Shown here piece after piece: positions 53,026 through 62,616 of a DNA stretch of 64,000 nucleotides. The DNA comes from Pseudomonas sp. FP2196. GTDB lineage: Bacteria > Pseudomonadota > Gammaproteobacteria > Pseudomonadales > Pseudomonadaceae. Both the position numbers and the translations under genes were made by a program. The stretch spans positions 1,980,501 through 2,044,500 of the forward strand of contig NZ_CP117445.1 in assembly GCF_030687715.1 (NCBI RefSeq). Direction: 5' to 3'. Under the pieces are notes generated by a model that searched no databases, had not been told where the DNA came from, and saw only the letters and a program-made list of their open reading frames with translations. Position 1 is the first letter of the stretch, and the number at the start of each line of letters is the position of its first letter.

Positions 53026-55296
53026 ATGTCCGACAGTTTTGAACTCTTCCTCACTTGCCCCAAAGGCCTTGAAGGCCTGCTTATCGAGGAAGCCGTCGGG
53101 CTTGGCCTTGAAGAAGCCCGCGAGCACACGTCCGCGGTGCGTGGCATGGCCACCATGGAAACCGCCTATCGCCTGTGCCTTTGGTCGCGTTTGGCCAACC
53201 GCGTGCTGCTGGTGCTCAAGCGCTTTCCGATGAAGGACGCCGAAGACCTGTACCACGGCGTGCTTGATGTCGAGTGGCAGGATCACATGCTCAGCGATGG
53301 CACCCTGGCCGTCGAATTCAGCGGCCATGGCTCGGGCATCGACAACACTCACTTCGGTGCCTTGAAGGTCAAGGACGCCATCGTCGACAAGCTGCGCACA
53401 CCGCAGGGTGACCGTCCGTCGATCGACAAACTCAATCCGGATCTGCGCATTCACCTGCGCCTGGATCGCGGCGAAGCGATTCTCTCCCTCGACCTCTCCG
53501 GCCACAGTCTGCACCAGCGCGGCTACCGCTTGCAGCAGGGCGCGGCGCCGCTGAAGGAAAACCTCGCGGCAGCCATCCTGATCCGTTCCGGCTGGCCGCG
53601 TATTGCGGCCGAAGGCGGCGCGCTGGCTGACCCGATGTGCGGTGTCGGTACGTTCCTCGTCGAAGCCGGCATGATCGCCGCCGACATGGCGCCGAACTTG
53701 CGTCGCGAACAGTGGGGCTTCACCGCGTGGCTCGGTCACGTGCCGGCGCTGTGGAAAAAGCTCCATGAAGAAGCCGCCCAGCGCGCCGCTGCCGGTCTGG
53801 CCAAGCCACCGCTGTGGATTCGCGGTTATGAAGCTGACCCACGACTGATTCAACCGGGCCGCAACAACGTTGAGCGCGCCGGTCTGAGTGAGTGGATCAA
53901 GATCTACCAGGGTGAGGTCGCGACATTTGAGCCGCGTCCGGACCAGAACCAGAAAGGTCTGGTGATCTGCAACCCGCCGTACGGTGAGCGTCTGGGTGAC
54001 GAAGCCAGCCTGCTTTATCTCTACCAGAACCTTGGCGAACGCCTGCGCCAGGCCTGCCTGAACTGGGAAGCGGCGGTGTTCACCGGCGCGCCGGATCTGG
54101 GCAAGCGCATGGGCATCCGCAGCCACAAACAGTATTCGTTCTGGAACGGCGCGCTGCCGTGCAAGCTGCTGTTGATCAAAGTGCTGCCGGATCAGTTCGT
54201 CACCGGCGAGCGTCGTACTCCGGAGCAGCGTCAGGCTGAGCGCGAGCAAGCCGCATACGATCAAACCCCGGACGAGCCGCAAGAGCGCAAGTTCAACAAG
54301 AACGGCAATCCGATCAAACCGACGCCAGCCCCGGCGCCAGTGATCGAGCAGCCGCGCTTGAGTGAAGGCGGGCAGATGTTTGCCAACCGACTGCAAAAGA
54401 ACCTTAAGGCGATGGGTAAGTGGGTCAAGCGCGAAGGCATTGATTGCTACCGCGTCTACGATGCCGACATGCCGGAATACGCCATGGCCATCGACCTGTA
54501 CCACGACTGGGTGCACGTCCAGGAATACGCCGCGCCGAAGTCCATTGATCCGGAAAAAGCCTCGGCACGCATGTTCGATGCACTGGCGGCGATTCCGCAG
54601 GCGCTGAACGTCGACAAGAGCCGTGTGGTGGTCAAACGCCGCGAGCGCCAGAGCGGCACCAAGCAGTACGAGCGTCAGGCTGCGCAGGGCAAGTTCAATG
54701 AAGTCAGCGAGGGCGGCGTCAAGCTGTTGGTCAACCTCACCGACTACCTCGACACGGGCCTGTTCCTCGATCACCGGCCGATGCGCCTGCGCATTCAGAA
54801 AGAGGCGGCCGGCAAGCGCTTCCTCAATCTGTATTGCTACACCGCGACCGCCAGTGTGCACGCGGCCAAGGGCGGCGCGCGCAGCACCACCAGCGTCGAC
54901 CTGTCGAAAACCTACCTCGACTGGGCGCGTCGCAACCTGTCGCTGAACGGTTTCTCCGACAAGAACCGTCTCGAGCAGGGCGACGTGATGGCGTGGCTGG
55001 AGAGTTGCCGCGAAGAGTACGACCTGATCTTCATCGATCCGCCGACCTTCTCCAACTCCAAGCGCATGGAAGGCATCTTCGACGTGCAGCGTGACCAGGT
55101 TCAGTTGATCGACTTGGCTATGGCCCGCCTGGCGCCAGGTGGCGTGTTGTACTTCTCCAACAACTTCCGCAAGTTCCAGTTGGAAGAAAACCTCGCCGAG
55201 CGTTACGCGGTCGAGGAAATCAGCGCGCAGACCATTGATCCGGATTTTGCCCGTAATACCAAGATCCACCGCGCCTGGAAAATCACGGCTCGTTGA
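53026..55296 (+). CDS. rlmL: Bifunctional 23S rRNA m2G2445/m7G2069 methyltransferase
   Basis: 756 residues, the full RlmKL fusion. An N-terminal THUMP domain (about 50-150) is followed by the RlmL N2-guanine methyltransferase with DPMCGVGTF and NPPYGER. A C-terminal RlmK domain has IDPPTFSNSK and YCYTATASVHAA. It methylates 23S rRNA during 50S assembly. It is monocistronic after a long leader region. Confidence 0.96.
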   Translation: MSDSFELFLTCPKGLEGLLIEEAVGLGLEEAREHTSAVRGMATMETAYRLCLWSRLANRVLLVLKRFPMKDAEDLYHGVLDVEWQDHMLSDGTLAVEFSGHGSGIDNTHFGALKVKDAIVDKLRTPQGDRPSIDKLNPDLRIHLRLDRGEAILSLDLSGHSLHQRGYRLQQGAAPLKENLAAAILIRSGWPRIAAEGGALADPMCGVGTFLVEAGMIAADMAPNLRREQWGFTAWLGHVPALWKKLHEEAAQRAAAGLAKPPLWIRGYEADPRLIQPGRNNVERAGLSEWIKIYQGEVATFEPRPDQNQKGLVICNPPYGERLGDEASLLYLYQNLGERLRQACLNWEAAVFTGAPDLGKRMGIRSHKQYSFWNGALPCKLLLIKVLPDQFVTGERRTPEQRQAEREQAAYDQTPDEPQERKFNKNGNPIKPTPAPAPVIEQPRLSEGGQMFANRLQKNLKAMGKWVKREGIDCYRVYDADMPEYAMAIDLYHDWVHVQEYAAPKSIDPEKASARMFDALAAIPQALNVDKSRVVVKRRERQSGTKQYERQAAQGKFNEVSEGGVKLLVNLTDYLDTGLFLDHRPMRLRIQKEAAGKRFLNLYCYTATASVHAAKGGARSTTSVDLSKTYLDWARRNLSLNGFSDKNRLEQGDVMAWLESCREEYDLIFIDPPTFSNSKRMEGIFDVQRDQVQLIDLAMARLAPGGVLYFSNNFRKFQLEENLAERYAVEEISAQTIDPDFARNTKIHRAWKITAR

Positions 55297-55441
55297 CACT
55301 CGGAAATATTGGATCCACAGAGCCTTGATTTTTAAAGGCTCTTGGACTCTCTCCGAGCTAGCCAAATTAGTGGCTAATAGCTATAACTCAACTCACGGCC
55401 AAAGGGGTTTTCCCGGAACACTGGCGTAGTGAGTTGCCCTT

Positions 55442-57823
55442 ATGTCGTTGCACCCCGTGCGCCCGAAGATACTGGGTTTTATCAGCGAAGAAGTTTCGGC
55501 CTGGCTGCTCGCGATGCTGGTATTGCTCGTCGGCGGGATTCTCACGGGGTTGCTCGCCTGGGGCACCCTCAATCAGTTTCAGCAACAATTGCGTCAGCGC
55601 TTTCAATTGCTGGCCAACGAACGCTACAGTCGCATCGAAGAGCGCTTTCAGGACCAGGAACAGCGTCTGGACGGCTTGCGCCGCTTCTTCGCCAACTCCG
55701 AATCGGTGTCTCGCGCCGAATTCGACGGCTACACCCAACCTCTATTGCTGCGCACCCAGGCCTATTCGTTCGCACTCAGGGTCAGCGCTGCCGAACGCGC
55801 GGCATTCGAGCAGCGAGTGCGTGAGGAAGGGCTAAGCACCTTTACCATTCGTGAACTCAATGCGCAGGGCGAACTGCAACTGGCCGCCGACCGTGATGAA
55901 TACGTGCCGGTGCTGTACAGCCAGACGCAAAGTCGTCTGGGCTCGCCGCTGGGTTATGACTTGCTGGCGCAACCGCTTCGCCGCGACACACTGCAACGCG
56001 CCGACAAGCTGGGCAGTCTGGCGGTGTCGCAACCCATGCATCTAGTCAGTATCGAAGCGTCTTATGCGCGTGGCGTGCTGCTGGTCGCGCCGGTGACGCA
56101 TGGTGGCAAAAAAAAGCCCTTCGGTTACGTGATGGCGGTGATCAGCATGCGCCAGTTGCTGGCAGATGGTTTACCGGAAGCGTTTCATGACTACCTTTCG
56201 GTGCGCATCCTAGACTTGTCAACCAATGACCAACATGAAGTGCTGTTCGAGTCGATCAATGAGCCGGCCCCCAGTGATTTGTCGGCGACGCGACTGGTGC
56301 GCATGGCCGATCACGACTATCAGGTCGATATCCTGCCGAGCGATGCCTTTATGCAGGCGAACCACTCGTCAGTCAGCAGCGTAGTCATTCTGGGTGGTTT
56401 GCTCAGTTTGCTGCTCAGCGCGCTGCTCTATGTCCTGGTCAGCCAGCGCCAACGTGCCTTGCGTCTGGTCGAGCTCCGCACACAGGAGCTGCACGAGCGC
56501 GAACAGGAGCTGCGCGGCACTCACGGTCAATTACGCGGGGTACTGAATGCCGCCACGCAAGTCGCAATCATTGCTACCGATTTGCGCGGCGTGATCAACA
56601 CCTTCAATCCCGGCGCGGAACAGTTGCTCGGTTACAAAAGCGCCGATGTTGTTGGTCATATGACCCTTGAAAACCTGCACTTGCCACGCGAGCTGACGGC
56701 GCGTTCTGCGGAGTTGAGCGCGCGTTACGGCAAGAGCATTCCGACCTGCCAGGCGATGCTGGTCGAGGGCGGTGAAGTCGGCGGTCATGAGGCGCGCGAA
56801 TGGACGCTGGTGCGCAGCGATGGCAGTCATCTGCCGGTGAACATGCTCGCCACCCCGGTCATTGACGAGCAGGGGCTGTGGGTCGGGCATCTGGCAATCT
56901 GTATAGACATCACCGAACGCAAGCGTGTGCATGAGGCGCTGGCAGCGCGGGACGTGTTGTTAAAGAAGCTCAGCGCCCACGTGCCGGGCGGCATCTATCA
57001 ATGCAAAATGGAGTTCGGCGGGCGTTTCAGCGTGATCTATGCCAGCGATGGTATTCGCGATATTTACGAGCTGGAGCCGGACGTGCTGTTGCTCGACGCC
57101 GAGGCGATCTTTTCTCGCATCCACCCGCAGGACATTACCCGTGTGCGCACGTCAATCCGTACTTCGGCGGATAACCTCAGCCCGTGGCGCGAGGAATATC
57201 GCGTGCAGTTGCCCGAGCGAGGTCTGCGCTGGGTGCGCGGCGAGGCGACGCCGGAAGAGCTGCCCGGTGGCGGTGTGCTGTGGCACGGCTACATCTCGGA
57301 CATTTCCGACTTGAAGCGGGTCGAGGAGGAGCTTCGCGCGCTATCGATAACCGACTCGCTGACCGGCATTCACAACCGTCGCTATTTCCAGGAGCGCTTG
57401 ACCACCGAAATGGCTCGGGTCGAGCGCGGCGGTGGCGAACTGTCGGTGATCATGCTCGACATCGACCATTTCAAAAGGATCAACGATCATTACGGCCATG
57501 CTGTCGGCGACCGAGTGTTGCAGGCGGTGTGCGAGCGTATTGGCCATCGGCTGCGGCGCACCGACGTGTTCTGCCGATTGGGTGGCGAAGAGTTCATGGT
57601 GTTGTGCCCGGACATCGACGGCGAACACGCACACATGCTGGCGCAGGAATTGTGGCAAGGGCTACGCAGCGCGCCGGTGGATGTGGTCGGCGTGGTCACC
57701 GCGAGTTTTGGCATCGCCAGTTGGCGACCGGGGGAGGGCGCGGATTCACTGCTGTTGCGGGCGGATTCGGGCGTGTACGCGGCGAAGCAGCGCGGGCGCG
57801 ATCGGGTCGAACAGATGATCTGA
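55442..57823 (+). CDS. Membrane diguanylate cyclase (CHASE-PAS-PAS-GGDEF)
   Basis: 793 residues. TM1 at about 20-43 (WLLAMLVLLVGGILTGLLAW) and TM2 at about 312-335 flank a periplasmic CHASE-type sensor. Two PAS domains follow (about 365-500 and 520-635), then a GGDEF domain with GGEEF at 714-718. An I-site RRTD at 705-708, five residues before GGEEF, predicts product inhibition by c-di-GMP. With the intact GGEEF it should synthesise c-di-GMP. No EAL domain is present. The input ligand is unknown. Confidence 0.93.
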   Translation: MSLHPVRPKILGFISEEVSAWLLAMLVLLVGGILTGLLAWGTLNQFQQQLRQRFQLLANERYSRIEERFQDQEQRLDGLRRFFANSESVSRAEFDGYTQPLLLRTQAYSFALRVSAAERAAFEQRVREEGLSTFTIRELNAQGELQLAADRDEYVPVLYSQTQSRLGSPLGYDLLAQPLRRDTLQRADKLGSLAVSQPMHLVSIEASYARGVLLVAPVTHGGKKKPFGYVMAVISMRQLLADGLPEAFHDYLSVRILDLSTNDQHEVLFESINEPAPSDLSATRLVRMADHDYQVDILPSDAFMQANHSSVSSVVILGGLLSLLLSALLYVLVSQRQRALRLVELRTQELHEREQELRGTHGQLRGVLNAATQVAIIATDLRGVINTFNPGAEQLLGYKSADVVGHMTLENLHLPRELTARSAELSARYGKSIPTCQAMLVEGGEVGGHEAREWTLVRSDGSHLPVNMLATPVIDEQGLWVGHLAICIDITERKRVHEALAARDVLLKKLSAHVPGGIYQCKMEFGGRFSVIYASDGIRDIYELEPDVLLLDAEAIFSRIHPQDITRVRTSIRTSADNLSPWREEYRVQLPERGLRWVRGEATPEELPGGGVLWHGYISDISDLKRVEEELRALSITDSLTGIHNRRYFQERLTTEMARVERGGGELSVIMLDIDHFKRINDHYGHAVGDRVLQAVCERIGHRLRRTDVFCRLGGEEFMVLCPDIDGEHAHMLAQELWQGLRSAPVDVVGVVTASFGIASWRPGEGADSLLLRADSGVYAAKQRGRDRVEQMI

Positions 57824-57840
57824 CATTCAATACACCGCAA

Positions 57841-57934
57841 ACCCTGTGGGAGCTGGCTTGCCAGCGATCGCGTCATTACAGTCAGCATATTCAGTGACTG
57901 ACATTCCGCAATCGCTGGCAAGCCAGCTCCCACA
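57841..57934. repeat. Family-A REP pair (GCTTGCCAGCGAT variant)
   Basis: Inverted ACCCTGTGGGAGCTGGCTTG plus CCAGCGAT and the complement, between convergent DGC and dacB genes. Confidence 0.86.
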
Positions 57935-57960
57935 AGTTTTTGTGGTGTTTTCTGACTGCG

Positions 57961-59421
57961 TTACAGGACCGAAGCGGTCTGCGGCAGTTTCGGCTGCTTG
58001 TACAGATCCAGCAGCACCTGATCCAGCACCGACGACGCACCAAACGGTGCCTTGTCGTTGAGGATCGCCACCACCGCCCAGGTATTGCCATTCACGTCAC
58101 GGCTGAAGCCGGCAATCGCTCGCACGGTGTTCAGGGTGCCGGTCTTGACGTGGGCTTCACCGCGCATCGCAGTGGTCTTCAGGCGTTTGCGCATGGTGCC
58201 GTCGGTGCCGGCGATCGGTAGCGAGCTGATGTATTCGGCGGCGTACGGGCTGTGCCACGCGGCTTGCAGCATGCCCGCCATCTCACGGGCGCTGACGCGT
58301 TCTGCGCGGGACAGGCCGGAGCCGTTCTCCATCACCAGATGCGGCGCGGTAATGCCTTTCTTCGCCAGCCACTGACGCACCACGCGTTGCGCAGCCTTGG
58401 CGTCGTCACCGTCGGCGTCGTTGCGGAAGCGCTGGCCGAGGCTCAGGAACAGTTGCTGGGCCATGGTGTTGTTACTGTATTTGTTGATGTCGCGGATGAT
58501 TTCCGCAAGATCCGGCGAGAAGGCGCGGGCCAGCAGTTTGGCGTTGCTCGGAGTCGAGGCCAGACGATCCTTGCCCTGAATGCTGCCACCCAGTTCTTTC
58601 CAGATCGCGCGAACGGCGCCAGCGGTGTAGGTCGCGTGGTCGAGCAATGATAGGTAAGTCTGCGAGCTGCAGCCTTCGCCCAACTGGCCGGCGACGGTCA
58701 CGGTCACGCTGCCGTCAGCCTGTGGTACCGGGTTGTAGCGCACGCCGCCGGTGCATTGCTTGGAATTGAGAGCCTTGACGGTATTTTCGATGCGGATGCT
58801 GGCAATCGGCGGTTCCACTGAGATCAGTACCCGTCCACCGTCATTGCGCGCCACAAAGCGCAGGGCCTTGAGGTTGACCAGCAGCGAGTCCGGTTTGACC
58901 AGGAACGGCTTGTTCTCGTCATTGCCGTCATCGTTGAATTCCGGCAGTTGCGGCTGCACGAAGAAGTTGCGGTCCAGCACCAGATCACCGGTGATCTGTG
59001 TCACGCCGTTGGCGCGCAGGTCGCGCATCAGCAGCCAGAGTTTTTCCATGTTGAGCTTCGGATCGCCGCCACCCTTGAGGTAGAGGTTGCCGTTGAGGAT
59101 GCCGCCGCTCAGATCGCCGTCGGTGTAGAACTCGGTTTTCCACTGGTGGTTGGGGCCGAGCATTTCCAGCGCAGCGTAGGTGGTGACCAGTTTCATGGTC
59201 GAGGCCGGGTTGACCGACACGTCAGCGTTGTACACGGTCGCCGTGCCTGGGCCGTCGAGCGGTACCATCACCAGCGACAGGGCAGAAGGCTGCAGCTTGC
59301 TGGCCTTGAGAGCTTTTTCGACGTTGGGGGTGAGGGCAGTATTGATGGTGGCAGCAGAAACCGGCAGGGCCAGAGGAAGAAGGAGGCTGGCCAGCAACAG
59401 AGGACGCAACGATTTGATCAT
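57961..59421 (-). CDS. dacB: D-alanyl-D-alanine carboxypeptidase/endopeptidase (PBP4, class C)
   Basis: 486 residues from the ATG complementary to 59419-59421 (MIKSLRPLLLASLLLPLALP), with a signal peptide cleaved near VSA-ATI. Penicillin-binding motifs are STMK (Ser74, Lys77), SNN (KYSNNTMAQ) and KTG (HVKTGTLNT). It trims peptidoglycan cross-links in the periplasm. Its loss in pseudomonads induces AmpC, so it also signals to beta-lactam resistance. Confidence 0.95.
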   Translation of the reverse strand: MIKSLRPLLLASLLLPLALPVSAATINTALTPNVEKALKASKLQPSALSLVMVPLDGPGTATVYNADVSVNPASTMKLVTTYAALEMLGPNHQWKTEFYTDGDLSGGILNGNLYLKGGGDPKLNMEKLWLLMRDLRANGVTQITGDLVLDRNFFVQPQLPEFNDDGNDENKPFLVKPDSLLVNLKALRFVARNDGGRVLISVEPPIASIRIENTVKALNSKQCTGGVRYNPVPQADGSVTVTVAGQLGEGCSSQTYLSLLDHATYTAGAVRAIWKELGGSIQGKDRLASTPSNAKLLARAFSPDLAEIIRDINKYSNNTMAQQLFLSLGQRFRNDADGDDAKAAQRVVRQWLAKKGITAPHLVMENGSGLSRAERVSAREMAGMLQAAWHSPYAAEYISSLPIAGTDGTMRKRLKTTAMRGEAHVKTGTLNTVRAIAGFSRDVNGNTWAVVAILNDKAPFGASSVLDQVLLDLYKQPKLPQTASVL

Positions 59422-59655
59422 ATGAAATAAAACCCTGCAGAAGAGGGGAAAAAAGGCGAGGACATGGATGAAAAAGCCCTCAGTGGTCATGAAAGTGTCG
59501 GCATTATGCCCCAAGGTATAACCACTTGTGCCGTCGGCGGGTGGGCTAATCGGTGATTTTTTTACAGACGGTCGGCCGCAGCGTCCACAGAGGCGGGCAA
59601 TTGACGTCTTAAACTGGTAAAGTGCCGGCCGTTATTACTTAAGAGGATTGTTCCA

Positions 59656-60000
59656 ATGGCGACTAACCGTTCCCAGCGTCTGCGCAAAAAACTGTGCGTT
59701 GATGAATTTCAAGAGCTGGGTTTCGAACTGAACCTGGACTTCAAAGAAGACTTGTCCGAAGAAGCCATTGACGCTTTCCTCGAAGCATTCATCAAAGAAG
59801 CCATGGAAGCCAACGGTCTGGGCTACGTCGGCGGCGACGACTTCGGTCTGGTTTGCCTGCAGAAGCGTGGCTCGGTCAACGAAGAGCAGCGCGCTGCTGT
59901 TGAAGCCTGGCTGAAAAACCGCACTGAGCTGACCGGTATGACCGTCAGCCCGCTGCTGGACGTTTGGTATCCGGAAAAGCCGATCAACGCGGCTAAGTGA
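59656..60000 (+). CDS. YggL family 50S ribosome-associated protein
   Basis: 114 residues (MATNRSQRLRKKLCVDEFQE), DUF469. E. coli YggL binds the 50S subunit and is linked to ribosome biogenesis. The ribosome site AAGAGGA lies about 8 bases before the ATG. Followed directly by a strong terminator. Confidence 0.92.
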   Translation: MATNRSQRLRKKLCVDEFQELGFELNLDFKEDLSEEAIDAFLEAFIKEAMEANGLGYVGGDDFGLVCLQKRGSVNEEQRAAVEAWLKNRTELTGMTVSPLLDVWYPEKPINAAK

Positions 60001-60004
60001 TACT

Positions 60005-60041
60005 AAAAAAAACGGCGACCTGAGGGTCGCCGTTTTTTTTC
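60005..60041 (+). terminator. Intrinsic terminator of yggL gene
   Basis: AAAAAACGGCGACC-TGAG-GGTCGCCGTTTTTT, perfect stem with a 4-base loop and T run, beginning 4 bases after the stop codon. The symmetry suggests action on both strands. Confidence 0.9.
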
Positions 60042-60043
60042 GT

Positions 60044-60138
60044 GGATCAAAAGATCACAGCTCCTACAGGATTTACACATAGCCCGTGTAGGAGCTGCCG
60101 AAGGCTGCGATCTTTTGATCTTTTGATCTTTTGATCTT
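60044..60138. repeat. Family-B repeat with a tandem 8-bp extension
   Basis: A degenerate inverted pair (GGATCAAAAGATCACAGCTC on the left; TGTAGGAGCTGCCGAAGGCT with GCGATC on the right). The right end is extended by tandem copies of GATCTTTT (starts at 60109, 60117, 60125, then GATCTTA at 60133), a local slippage expansion that ends next to the BenE-family gene's stop. Confidence 0.85.
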
Positions 60139-61327
60139 ACGCTTTACGCCAATTCAAAATCACCATCGTCAAAACCCCCGCAACAATCCCCCAAAACGCC
60201 GAACCAATGGAAAACAGCGTCAGCCCCGACGCCGTCACCATAAACGTGATCAGCGCCGCTTCACGCTCCTTCACCTCAGTCATGGCAATGCTCAAGCCGT
60301 TGATGATCGAGCCAAACAGCGCCAGCGCGGCGATCGACAGCACCAGTTCCTTCGGCAGCGCGGCGAACAGCGCCGCCAATGTGGCGCCGAACACCCCGGC
60401 AATACCGTAGAAAATCCCGCACCACACCGCTGCGGTGTAGCGTTTGTTGCGATCTTCATGGGCGTGCGGGCCGGTGCAGATCGCCGCACTGATGGCCGCG
60501 AGGTTGATACCATGTGAGCCGAACGGCGCCAGCAACAACGAGGCGATGCCCGTGGTGGTGATCAGCGGCGAGGCCGGAACGTTATAGCCGTCTGCGCGCA
60601 AGACGGCGATGCCTGGCATGTTCTGCGAAGTCATCGCCACGACGAACAGCGGGATGCCGATGCTGATGGTCGCCGCCAGCGAGAATTGCGGCGTGGTCCA
60701 TACCGGTGTCGCCACTTCCAGATGAAAACCGCTGAAATCCAGCAGGCCCATGAAGCCCGACAACGCGGTGCCGATCAGCAGTGCGGCGAGCACGGCATAG
60801 CGGGGCGACAGGCGTTTGACCAATAAATAGGTGAAGAACATGCCCAACACCAGGCCGGTGCGGTGTTGCGCGGCGACGAAGATTTCGCTGCCGATCTTGA
60901 ACAGAATCCCCGCCAGCAAGGCTGCCGCCAGTGAGGCCGGGATCTTCTTCATCAGCCGTTCGAAACTACCGGTCAGCCCGCAGATCGTCACCAGCACCGC
61001 GCAGGTAATGTAGGCGCCGATGGCTTCGCCATAGCTCACGCCGCCAAGACTGGTGATCAACAACGCCGCGCCGGGTGTCGACCAGGCAATGGTGATCGGC
61101 GTGCGATAGCGCAGCGACAGGCCGATCGAGCACACCGCCATGCCAATCGAGATCGCCCAGATCCACGAGGAAATCTGCCCGCTGGTCAGGCCCGCCGCTT
61201 GCCCGGCCTGAAACATCAGCACCAGCGAACTGGTGTAGCCGGTCATCATCGCAATAAAACCGGCGACGATGGCCGAGGGCGAGGTGTCGGAGAAGGGGCG
61301 CAGTTGCGTGTGCGTGGCGTCGTTCAT
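60137..61327 (-). CDS. BenE-family benzoate/H+ symporter-like transporter
   Basis: 396 residues with about 11-12 membrane helices (MNDATHTQLRPFSDTSPSAI). It matches the BenE fold family of aromatic/purine-like permeases (for example GFIAMMTGYTSSLVLMFQA). Benzoate is the known substrate of the family, but no benzoate degradation genes are here; with a GntR regulator next door the true substrate may differ. A family-B pair separates it from its divergent regulator. Confidence 0.85.
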   Translation of the reverse strand: MNDATHTQLRPFSDTSPSAIVAGFIAMMTGYTSSLVLMFQAGQAAGLTSGQISSWIWAISIGMAVCSIGLSLRYRTPITIAWSTPGAALLITSLGGVSYGEAIGAYITCAVLVTICGLTGSFERLMKKIPASLAAALLAGILFKIGSEIFVAAQHRTGLVLGMFFTYLLVKRLSPRYAVLAALLIGTALSGFMGLLDFSGFHLEVATPVWTTPQFSLAATISIGIPLFVVAMTSQNMPGIAVLRADGYNVPASPLITTTGIASLLLAPFGSHGINLAAISAAICTGPHAHEDRNKRYTAAVWCGIFYGIAGVFGATLAALFAALPKELVLSIAALALFGSIINGLSIAMTEVKEREAALITFMVTASGLTLFSIGSAFWGIVAGVLTMVILNWRKA

Positions 61328-61364
61328 GACGGCGGTGTTCCTTATATCAATGACATTATTTCCC

Positions 61365-61449
61365 TGTAGGAGCTGCCGCAGGCTGCGATCTTTTGATCTT
61401 GCTTCTACAAAACAACATCAAAAGATCGCAGCCTTCGGCAGCTCCTACA
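61365..61449. repeat. Family-B repeat pair
   Basis: TGTAGGAGCTGCCGCAGGCT with GCGATCTTTTGATCTT and its complement, between the BenE-family gene and the GntR regulator. Confidence 0.87.
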
Positions 61450-61564
61450 TGAGCAGATCGCGTTTGGGCGGCGGATTCTGCGATCAAGCCTAAACTCAAT
61501 CGTAACGGACCGTTGCAATACAGCCGTGGTCACAAACAGCCATACAGTCGTGTTGCCACCATCC

Positions 61565-61576
61565 ATTGTGTACAAT
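61565..61576. promoter_or_regulatory. Candidate GntR operator
   Basis: ATTGT-GT-ACAAT, perfect 5-bp arms, 93 bases before the GntR start. Fits FCD-type GntR sites (TTGT-N2-ACAA). Together with the prp and NCS1 operators it gives three related but distinct palindromes in the window. The rest of the 61328-61668 gap holds only the repeat pair. Confidence 0.5.
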
Positions 61577-61668
61577 CGCGCTGTTTTTTACGCGATACTT
61601 GCCAGCGACCTACTGTGCCGTATTACAGTCACGGTCTATTCGCCGCAGTTCTCCCGACTCGAGTGCCC

Positions 61669-62433
61669 ATGAACGAACAGTTGCAACCCCTCAAGAAACA
61701 ACCGCGAGCAGGCAAAGCCGGCCGCAGCGGAACCCAGGACGATATTGTCTACGCGCATATCTTCGAGGCCATCCTCGAACAGCGTCTGGCGCCCGGCACA
61801 AAATTGAGCGAAGAAGCGTTGGGGGAAATCTTTGGGGTCAGCCGCACCATCATTCGCCGCGCGCTGTCGCGTCTGGCCCATGAAGGCGTTGTGTTATTGC
61901 GGCCGAACCGTGGCGCTGTGGTTGCCAGCCCGAGCGTTGAAGAAGCCCGCCAGGTGTTCATGGCCCGCCGTCTGGTCGAGCGCGCGATCACTGAGCTGGC
62001 TGTGCAACATGCCACCGCCGAACAGATTGCCGAACTGCGCCAGATGGTCAACGATGAGCGCGACAGCTTCTCGCGCGGCGATCGTGGCGCCGGTATTCGT
62101 TTGTCGGGTGAGTTCCACCTGAAACTCGCCGAAGCGGCGAAGAACGCCCCGCTGATCAGCTTCCAGCGCAGCCTGGTCTCGCAGACGTCGCTGATCATCG
62201 CCCAGTATGAAAGCGGCAACCGTTCGCATTGCTCTTACGACGAACACACCCAGTTGATCGACGCCATCGAAGCGCGCAACGGTGAGCTGGCAGTGGACCT
62301 GATGATGCATCACATGGATCACATCGACAGCAAGCTCAACCTCGACGAGGAAAGCGCGTCGGATGACCTGCATGCGGTGTTCTCGCATTTGTTGCAGACC
62401 AAGAAGCCCGGGCGTCCAGCGGCCAAGCTCTGA
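61669..62433 (+). CDS. GntR-family (FCD) transcriptional regulator
   Basis: 254 residues from ATG 61669 (MNEQLQPLKKQPRAGKAGRS). The winged helix includes GTKLSEEALGEIFGVSRTII, and the FCD domain spans about residues 100-230, with metal-site His residues in SGEFHLKLAEAAKNAPL and SYDEHTQLIDA. Position near guaD and the BenE-family gene suggests it may control purine or aromatic compound uptake; not established. Confidence 0.9.
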   Translation: MNEQLQPLKKQPRAGKAGRSGTQDDIVYAHIFEAILEQRLAPGTKLSEEALGEIFGVSRTIIRRALSRLAHEGVVLLRPNRGAVVASPSVEEARQVFMARRLVERAITELAVQHATAEQIAELRQMVNDERDSFSRGDRGAGIRLSGEFHLKLAEAAKNAPLISFQRSLVSQTSLIIAQYESGNRSHCSYDEHTQLIDAIEARNGELAVDLMMHHMDHIDSKLNLDEESASDDLHAVFSHLLQTKKPGRPAAKL

Positions 62434-62454
62434 GCTGGCACCGAGTCGACCCCA

Positions 62455-62548
62455 ATCGCTGGCAAGCCAGCTCCCACAGGTTTCTCGGTGTATCGCAGAT
62501 TTGGTGAACCCCACAAAACCCTGTGGGAGCTGGCTTGCCAGCGATAGC
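62455..62548. repeat. Family-A REP pair (GCTTGCCAGCGAT variant, outward orientation)
   Basis: ATCGCTGGCAAGCCAGCTCC with CACAGG on the left and the complement on the right, between convergent GntR and guaD genes. The arms face the opposite way from the 57841 pair. Confidence 0.85.
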
Positions 62549-62562
62549 AATCTGACAGGCAA

Positions 62563-62602
62563 TAAAAATCCCCCGGACTGAAAAGTACCGGGGGATTTTT
62601 TT
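62563..62602. terminator. Bidirectional intrinsic terminator
   Basis: AAAATCCCCCGG / CCGGGGGATTTT stem of 12 bp around ACTGAAAAGTA, with T runs on both strands, ending guaD and possibly the GntR transcript. Confidence 0.88.
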
Positions 62603-62616
62603 GTGCCTGTGAAACC

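Noticed and set aside
53002..55365. 787-codon frame antisense to rlmKL
   Set aside because: Shadow of the rlmKL codon pattern, with no known domain.
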